Part shown: one piece after another, positions 57,246 through 64,000 of the stretch
Layout: every line of letters begins with the position of its first letter
How positions within the stretch are numbered: position 1 is the stretch's first letter
NCBI GenBank assembly: GCA_010645155.1
Contig: JAAGOF010000185.1
Location: 726,111 to 790,110, forward strand
Reading direction: 5' to 3'
DNA length: 64,000 bases
Origin: Tigriopus japonicus
Lineage: Eukaryota; Arthropoda; Copepoda; Harpacticoida; Harpacticidae
The notes under the pieces: generated by a model
What the model saw: only the letters and a program-made list of their open reading frames with translations
What the model was told of the DNA's origin: nothing
Databases searched by the model: none
Program-made: the position numbers and the translations under genes

Positions 57246-58020
57246 CGTATGAACAATTAAATTCGTTTGTCGATACAAAAGCAAACATCAAATTTGAATT
57301 TTAGACAAGGAGCACCCATTGATTAACTACAAAGAAGCACAATAACAATAAGAAAAAATGAGCAAAGCCACCTACTGTTAAAAAAGAATTGATTAAATGG
57401 CGGAAATGTAGTGACACCCTGGTTAAAATGTGGAAGTACAAGTGACATCACCTTGGCCAGGGCATATTTTTACCTTTCAACCTTAATAATGTTGACTTAA
57501 ATGATGTTATTGACCAATGTTAGGGGCAATGTTTATCAGACCAAGGTAGTTTTAAAGACGAAGAAGACTTTGATGTTGCATCAACATGATTGGTCACCAA
57601 TATAGTCATTCTTACATTTAATTTCAAGGTTAGTCCGTTACAAATTCAGCCTTTCAAAGTAGATACTATTGGTCCTAAAACAAACCAGGAACAAGTAGTC
57701 ACTTATGATATGCTCTAAACTCGCAGAAAGTAGTACATCTGTCAACCTTAAAAACGGTGAGAACCAAACAATTAAATTATTCTGGTTTCTCTTGAAAAGT
57801 TCAAACTTAATCTAGTTTGAATTAAAATTTCAAGTCTTGAAATTGTCAGAAAAACAGAAGTTTTGGGCAAATACTGTATATGGCTTTTCACGTTATATAA
57901 ATACGAAAAAATATTTCCCAAATCCAAACCCAAGTTTTTGAACAATCCAAACGCATTCGAACACGAAAATTCTTTAATCAATGCTTATGTATCGGAACCC
58001 AATCATATTTGGATTCAATC
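57246..58020. other. No recognisable gene
   Basis: AT-rich; small ORFs only, none with domain features. Confidence 0.35.
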
Positions 58021-58027
58021 AAGCCAG

Positions 58028-58113
58028 AGTGGCCACGCGTACTAGCACGTTCTTGAAAGTGCCGAGTGTAAGTGCTTCCCCAGACGGCGTGAGTTCGAAT
58101 CCTGTTGGGGATC
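58028..58113 (+). repeat. Class-II tRNA-like SINE head
   Basis: It reads agagtggccacgcgtacta (A-box region like tRNA-Leu/Ser), then an extended variable-arm-like segment and gagttcgaatcctgttgggg (B box). Loop sizes do not fit a normal tRNA well, so a SINE or pseudo-tRNA is more likely. Confidence 0.4.
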
Positions 58114-58962
58114 GGATTGAAGCTGTCGGGAGAAATCCTTAATTACAGGGAATCGCATTCCTTGTATACTTCAATCCCTCTAAAATAGTTCAAGGTTCTG
58201 TTGTGATTATAGGGGGAGCTGCTCTCTTCAGTCGAGAGTGAGCAAAATGTAGTTCTCAGAGGGAGCCACCTGAAATTCGAGTCAAAAAGAGCGTCACTTT
58301 GAAAGCGACCGTGTTTGCGCGGGCATGCGTTTGAGCGAGCGTTCTTTGATGGAGATTTTTGATAAAAGCCAAATGGAGGAACGATTATGTTTTGAGAAAG
58401 TAGCATGAACGAACAATTTCTATTTTGTTTCAGTTTCTCCAAAAAGTTTGAAGCACTGATTTGTTGGACTGATTTTATGGATTGATTTCATTGTGTTCAA
58501 CACTTATCAAATAAGTGAAATGTATTTGATGGAGGCAAAGTCGTCACACTCTCAAGTGATCAAAACGACACCTCGCGGGGTAAACAAACCATGATTTAAA
58601 GTTGAATGACTAATTGATAGTAGAAAATCCGCAACCAAAAAAAAACCGAAAAGACCCGAAGCGCAGCTCGAGTAATTTGTTACTATCTTTCAAGGACTTG
58701 AACCCTTGATTTGAAGGCTGATTTTGCCGAAATTGAATTCAAATTTCCTCCCTCTATTTTTTTGACTCACCCTGTATTGCCCAGGCCAACATTCCTTCTT
58801 CAGGGACCAAAAAATGGAATATTGAACTTTTTAATTTGTAAGATCAAAACAAACACCAAGGGTTGAATACTGACTCCCTTTTATGCACGGGTAGTTGGAA
58901 AATCATAAAAATACGATTTTGTCACAAAAGAGCTGTGCTTTCATTCAAAACTTTGAATATTT

Positions 58963-59470
58963 TTGGCTCTGACCAATTGTTGTACCTCTGACTCTGGCAA
59001 AAAAAGACTTGTGGCCATTCACGTGAGGCGACAACTTTCCAATCTCTTCACACGGGCCTTAGAAAGAACAATGTATCAATTAAAGTCCCAAAGAAATGGT
59101 GACATTTTATGTTTACATGGGTTTGAAAATATCAAGCGGAAGGATTGGGGACCTGAAGAGGTGAACGTTTGGCGTTGTTGATACCATCACAAATACAAAT
59201 GTGGTTCAGCTCTGTCAATGGGGAAGAATGGGATGGTGATAAAAGGCCCCACTGATCACTGTCATTATGGGGATCCTCTAGTACCAAAGAAAAATGAAGT
59301 GGTTTCCATCATGAAACAAGCTGCTCCTCTAGGCAAGTCAAGCTCTCCAAAACACCAGAGCAGTTTGGAATGAGCACCTTGAAGGTGCAACCAATGATGC
59401 AATGGCAAAGCTGCCTGATACATCGCACTCCAACTGCATTTGGAGTGCGTTCACAACTAATAATACTCTA
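58963..59470 (+). pseudogene. FLYWCH zinc finger / Mutator-type transposase N-terminal fragment
   Basis: The frame reads N-G-D-I-L-C-L-H-G-F-E-N, V-W-R-C, then a TGA (59179-59181), then in the same frame Y-K-C, G-M-V-I-K-G and D-H-C-H-Y. This is the FLYWCH order: hydrophobic strand, W-x-C, C, then H-x-H. In another frame near 59375-59430 it reads L-E-G-A-T-N-D-A-M-A-K-L-P, which recalls the linker after FLYWCH in Mutator-like transposases, where the finger helps bind DNA. No catalytic MULE domain follows. One stop and one frameshift show decay. Host FLYWCH genes are the alternative. Confidence 0.5.
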
Positions 59471-59666
59471 GTCAGAACCATATAAAAAGGCTGTGATATT
59501 CATGCTAGTCAGCAGTAATCAGGGTTGCATCGGAGAAAAACCCTCCCGTTTTTTTCGGGTGTTTTTTGCAAGCGGGTTTTTCTGGTTTTTCGTTTCTGGT
59601 TTTTTTTATTTTTTTTTTTTCAATATTATTATTCATATTATTAACTCTTCATATACTCTTCTTCAT

Positions 59667-61539
59667 ATTGACTTGTCAGACTCGAGGTTGATTGGCGATT
59701 TGCGGGGCCAAACATTTAATCGACACACAACCTTGCCACTACAATAATCAGCTGTTTGTCGGTTGGTAGTTGTTTGCGATTCACTCAGAGCAACAAGCCC
59801 GAGTGTCTGTCTGTCTACCTGGTCCTCTTGGCTGATTCAGCCGTGGAATTGCAAAATGCCACCAATGCTCACCACGGTAACGGCCTTCAAGTCAACACCA
59901 TCAAGACGAAGGTCTAAGCTGGTTCCGCAGCACCTTCAATTCATCTGTCAGCTGATTTCGACGAATTCTAAGGTTACGTGATTAAAAATACACGAGTTCC
60001 GCAAGCTAGAAACCAACCCGTCCGTCGCCCTCGTTCTAGAACTTGGTAATTTTGTAGACAACGGCAAACACACTCGTTTTTGCAGATTTTTCGCGTCAGA
60101 TCATCTCCTCGAATAGTTTTGATAAACTTGTACTTGGCACTTGAATTATACCATATGACTTTCAACCCTACAAGTCCTTTTAACTACAAATTCGGCAGAA
60201 TTACTCTCACAGTTTCCATCATTCTAAACCACCCACCTCCTTCAACATCAGTAGTAGCCCGATTGAATGTGTCAAGTTTTTCATGTCAGTTTCACCTTCT
60301 CCACCCAACTCTAGTTTACCAATCACCTCAAAGAAGCCTTCATCACCCCCATCTTCCTCAACGCCCTTCACCTCTGGCTTCCCAACTCCGCTCCATATGT
60401 AATATACATAATCATTGAGGCTGTGGATTTCCAGCAAATACGAAAAACTGCATATATTGAGCTTATTTTCATATCTGCGTAGGATTTACATATTGTGCAT
60501 ATTCTGCGCTTTTTGAATTTCCCGTTAAAAAGGACAACAAATTGGCAAATTTACGTCAATACTCAAAACTTCTTTACTCAAAACTAGTGATGCGACCAAA
60601 TAAAAGTGTCGCCGTTTTTTACCTAGAGTTAACGTCTCTTTATTTTCTGTGAGTCAGCCTAATAAGCCTATGCTGTAGTGGTTGACCTAAAAAACTAAGC
60701 AAGGGCAAATGTGGCAACACTTGGCCAAAAACCATTACTTGGTGGCATCAGTACTCAAAACCACTGGAATACGTTTCACCGAGTCCCGAATCCCAACCAT
60801 TTGCTGAATCTTTCTTTGGCCCCAATCATTATCGTTGACTGAACGGGTTTTTAGTAAATTTAACAACCCTCTGACTGACAAAAGAAGGCCTCTTACAGAA
60901 AAGCATTAAGAGACCAACTTTTAATGCAATGGAATACCCTGTAAAATTATGTAAAAGCTTAATTAAAGTCGTCAAAGATCCATTTTGGTTGCATATTTTT
61001 TTGCATATTGTGACCTTATTTGCTTATAAAAAGTAATAATTTGAATAATCTATGAATCATGTATCGGAGTTCATGAAAATTGGAAGGCCCAAAAGAGCAA
61101 AACAAGGTGAAATACAATTAAACCCATGTTATGCCTATTGTTTGTGAAGGATATGGAACAAGTTGCAAGAGTAAAATACAATCATATCACCGGGAAAAGG
61201 GTCCACGCTACAAGTCAAATTATCATAAGAATATCCAGAAAAATGGATGGAACTCCAGACCGAATATATGAGGATAGGGACGGAGATGGGAATGATTTTG
61301 CTCTGGAGACATAGTGCCTTCACAAATAGTTAAAAAAGACTGACTCTCACGGCATCAAAATAACATTCGAATATCATTTTAGTCTCCGGCAATGCATAGA
61401 CACTCGATCTTGTTGCTCTGAGTGAATCGCAATCAACTACCAACCGACAAACAGCTGATTACTGTTGTGGCAAGGTTGCGTGTCGATTAAATGTTTGGCC
61501 CCGTAAATCGCCAATCACCCTGAGTCTGACAAGTCAATT
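59667..61539. mobile_element. Possible 1.87-kb element with 142-bp inverted termini
   Basis: 59667-59808 and 61398-61539 are inverted copies at roughly 90 percent. The interior (59809-61397) has no convincing ORF and contains the repeat 61087-61203. It could be one element or two separate inverted copies; no TSD seen. Confidence 0.5.
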
Positions 61540-61575
61540 GGACACATTAACATATTATGTTATATTAAATTAATT

Positions 61576-63924
61576 ATGGAATATTCATTGGCACGATCCG
61601 CTTACCACAAAGCCTTACGTCAGGCTAAAAGGAGTTGGAACATTTCACAGGTGGAGAAGTACCTGCGGGAATCGCAGGACGGGGACATGGGTCCACTCTA
61701 TAAGAGGGCCAGGAGTCCCCCGGGGGTCTCATCTGTATGTCTTAACTCAATGTTGACGCATTTTCGTAGTCTTTATCAACGATACCCTTCATCAATGTTC
61801 CCCTTGCCCCCACTGACCCAATCGGATGACCACTCACTGTTGGTCCCCATAACAGATGGAGAAGTCGAAAGGACATTGGCCCGCCAGGAAAGTAAGGCAT
61901 GTGGGCTTCTTGGATACTCACCCTGGCATTTGAAGTGTATGGCAAAGGAAATTTCGAAGGCACTGAGCTCCATTTACACCCATTGTCTATCATCTGCGAC
62001 TCCTCCAAGCATTTGACTAAAGTCAAGTGTTTTCTTTCTTTACAAAAGAGGAGCACGCTCAGACCCTAACAGTTTCAGAACAATTACTATTCAGGATCCG
62101 TTTTTGAAATCTCTGTCCAGCCAAGAAGCACGAAAATCATGGAGTGGGAGGCTATCAATGAGAATTATGATTTCCAGCAGAAACGAACCATTTGCGTTCT
62201 TCTGCAAATGAGACCCGGCTAGCATTGAGAAGAACACGTATTTCAAATTTCAGCCCAATCGAATGCCAGAGTGAAAAGTTATGCCTTCTCAAACTTATGT
62301 ACTGAAGAGAGCATAGCATGAACGAACTCGCCCTTTTGTGGTGAAACGATTACCACAAAAGGGCTAGTTCATTAATTTTGGTAGGATTTGCACTGAACTT
62401 TGAGTGAGCATAACTTTTGTCTCCGATGTTCGATTGAGCTGAAAATTGAAATACGCATTCTTGTCAACATATGCAAGGTCTCATTTTCAGAAGAACGTAA
62501 ATGAATTGTTCTTACTGGAAATCATAATTCTCATTGTTAGCCTCTCACTCCATGATTCCAGTGCTTCTTGGTCCAGCATACTGAACGACAGACTGACACG
62601 GTATGCTGAGGAAAAAAAACTTATCCCAGACTACCAATTCGGTTTTACTCATGGAAAGAACACCGTTGGGGCCACAGCCCTCCTTCGAGAAGTTTGCTAC
62701 CAACGACTATCCTCGAAACGACGAACCTATGTAGCTTTCGTCGATTTTAGCAAAGCATTTGACCTCGTGAATAGAGAAAAAATGTTTTGTAAGATGCATG
62801 CACTTGGAATACCCATGTCGTTTTCGCTTCTAATCTTCAAAATCCTGCAGTCTACCCAACTTACTCTCCTCTCAGGCTCAAGGAAGGCCAAAGCCTTTCA
62901 TTCAAACAACGGCGTTCTGCAAGGTGACCCAATATCACCTCTCCTATTCAATTTATACCTCAGGGATCTCCCAGATCATGTCCAACATCAAGGAGTGCAT
63001 CTGAGTGAGAAGAAGATTCCATTGATTATGTATGCCGACGACCTGTGCATTCTGGGAGACTCCCAGGAAGACCTTCAACGGGCCTTGCTTGATCTGGAGA
63101 AGTACCGCATGAAAAATGACCTCGTTTTGAACATACCCAAAACCAAGATCGTTGTTTTCCACAAGGGTCGTTTGCCCGTGTGTGAGTTCTCCTTATTTGG
63201 GGAGACCATTGAACGAGTTAACGAGTTTAAATACTTGGGGGTCACCCTCTCATCTCAATTAATCTCATCTGCGCACGTCCGAGAGCTGAACACCAAAGCG
63301 CGAGCTCGAATTGGTTTCCTCTTCCCTCGACTTAATCTCCGTCAACTCCCTTTCCATTTAGTGCTGCGGATCTTTCAAGTCTATATCCTGCCCATATACG
63401 AATACGCACTGCCAGTTTGGATCTCCAACAATATTTCCCAAAACATGTGGACAGCTACTAACGCAGTCTTCACGAAATACCTTAAAAGATATCTTGGTCT
63501 ACCTTTTTCCGCAAACAACGCCATCATATACTTTTTAACCTCCACTTGCCCACTCGAAACCTGGTTAAAATCCATCACTCTAAACAGACTATCATCCTTG
63601 CAATTTGGGAATGCTTTCAACGGAATTAAACTCGCTTTGTTCGATAACTTGCCTACCAAACCCGATTTTAACCCTCTGCCTGACATCCCCTCGTACTTCT
63701 GGAGAAGTATATTTCTTTTTAACATCCCTTTACATCCTTATAAACGCAAACAAATCTTTTACGAAATCCTTGACATTAACCATCACATGACATGTACCAA
63801 ACGAGATTATCACCTCCGCCCTACAAATGAGTGCTTTTGTATTTTATGCGGCGAATATCTCCATTACTCCCATGCTCTATACTTTTGTAACCGTACTGAT
63901 GTAAACCAGACATCGCCAGATTAA
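61576..63924 (+). pseudogene. Non-LTR retrotransposon reverse transcriptase (LINE ORF2), 5' truncated
   Basis: One frame runs from 61576 to TAA at 63922-63924, interrupted by a TGA (62014-62016, where Trp is usual) and a MITE (62121-62571 plus TSD) that happens to preserve frame. RT motifs: F-L-Y-K-R-G, Y-Q-F-G-F, F-V-D-F-S-K-A-F-D (motif A), G-V-L-Q-G-D-P-I-S-P-L (B), Y-A-D-D-L-C-I-L (C) and F-K-Y-L-G-V-T-L. The C-terminus has a Cys/His cluster (C-I-L-C...H-Y-S-H...C), as in jockey-type ORF2 proteins. The endonuclease is missing, as in a 5'-truncated copy. It would reverse-transcribe its own RNA at a nicked target. The clade is not certain (jockey/CR1 group). Confidence 0.88.
62121..62571. 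mobile_element. 451-bp foldback MITE in the LINE, 5-bp TSD
   Basis: The termini ccaagaagcac and gtgcttcttgg are inverted, and about 200 bp of each arm pair. tccag occurs at 62116-62120 and 62572-62576. Removing 456 bp restores S-L-S-S-I-L-N in the LINE frame. Confidence 0.85.
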
Positions 63925-64000
63925 TAATAACACATATCACATCTGAGTTTTGACGATACACAACATATTTATAACTCGATTTTTTCGCAAGAAACAGCAA
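63925..64000 (+). other. Probable LINE 3' untranslated region, cut by the window edge
   Basis: AT-rich sequence directly after the LINE stop. The 3' end and any tail lie outside the window. Confidence 0.5.

Noticed and set aside
56817..57291. 147- and 143-codon ORFs rich in D-N-S-T and V-E-L-S-C
   Set aside because: They are the two strands of a minisatellite whose 42-bp period is a multiple of three, so openness is automatic. No signal of a real gene.

Overview
This is a repeat-rich, AT-rich animal nuclear genome segment. It holds introns, poly(A) signals, BEL/Pao and Ty3/gypsy LTR retrotransposons, a non-LTR retrotransposon, IS630/Tc1/mariner-type transposases, tRNA-derived SINE heads, many inverted-repeat MITEs and minisatellites, and no operons or bacterial genes. 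The mix of families suggests an invertebrate, probably an arthropod and perhaps a crustacean such as a copepod. That is inference from TE content, not proof.

Host sequence is scarce. The best host gene lies on the minus strand. A long terminal exon (21425-22814, poly(A) signal just after the stop) and an upstream internal exon (49428-49823) have matching splice phases. Both resemble, from my memory of the family, coiled-coil domain-containing protein 148 (CCDC148). If they belong together, the intron between them is about 26.6 kb and consists largely of transposons.

Layout. 1-2800: a decayed BEL/Pao element (BEL-1, minus) carrying a MITE with a 12-bp target duplication. 2900-4140: a short tandem array and a dispersed repeat whose second copies lie at 50.8-53.9 kb. 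4180-6590: a gag-like ORF and LTR-like sequence of another BEL-type element, split by a 1.5-kb foldback that itself contains a hAT-type MITE with an 8-bp TSD. 8440-11210: an inverted-repeat element with a 1307-bp DD39D mariner inside; the matching empty site is at 21.12 kb. 13.5-19.3 kb: minisatellites and three MITEs. 21.4-22.8 kb: terminal exon. 23.9-27.1 kb: BEL-3 (minus) with a 3' LTR. 27.4-28.1 kb: another mariner remnant.

32.0-48.8 kb is a deep nest. A Ty3/gypsy element (gypsy-1, plus) is split by a BEL/Pao element (BEL-2, minus, TSD gtcac). BEL-2 is split by a second Ty3/gypsy element (gypsy-2, minus, TSD gggtc), which is split by about 1.4 kb of unrelated DNA carrying a small ORF. The LTRs of BEL-2 carry a DD36-37D mariner. 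About 850 bp of gypsy-1 plus LTR occurs twice, once with the mariner and once as a solo LTR without it.

48.9-58.1 kb: SINE heads, 31-bp and 10-bp minisatellites, foldback elements and a 42-bp minisatellite. 58.9-59.5 kb: a broken FLYWCH/Mutator-type transposase fragment. 61.5-64 kb: a 5'-truncated LINE reverse transcriptase with one nonsense codon and a MITE with a 5-bp TSD. Almost no element is intact. I found no convincing new autonomous system; the informative content is the nesting, the preserved empty sites and the TE-filled intron.
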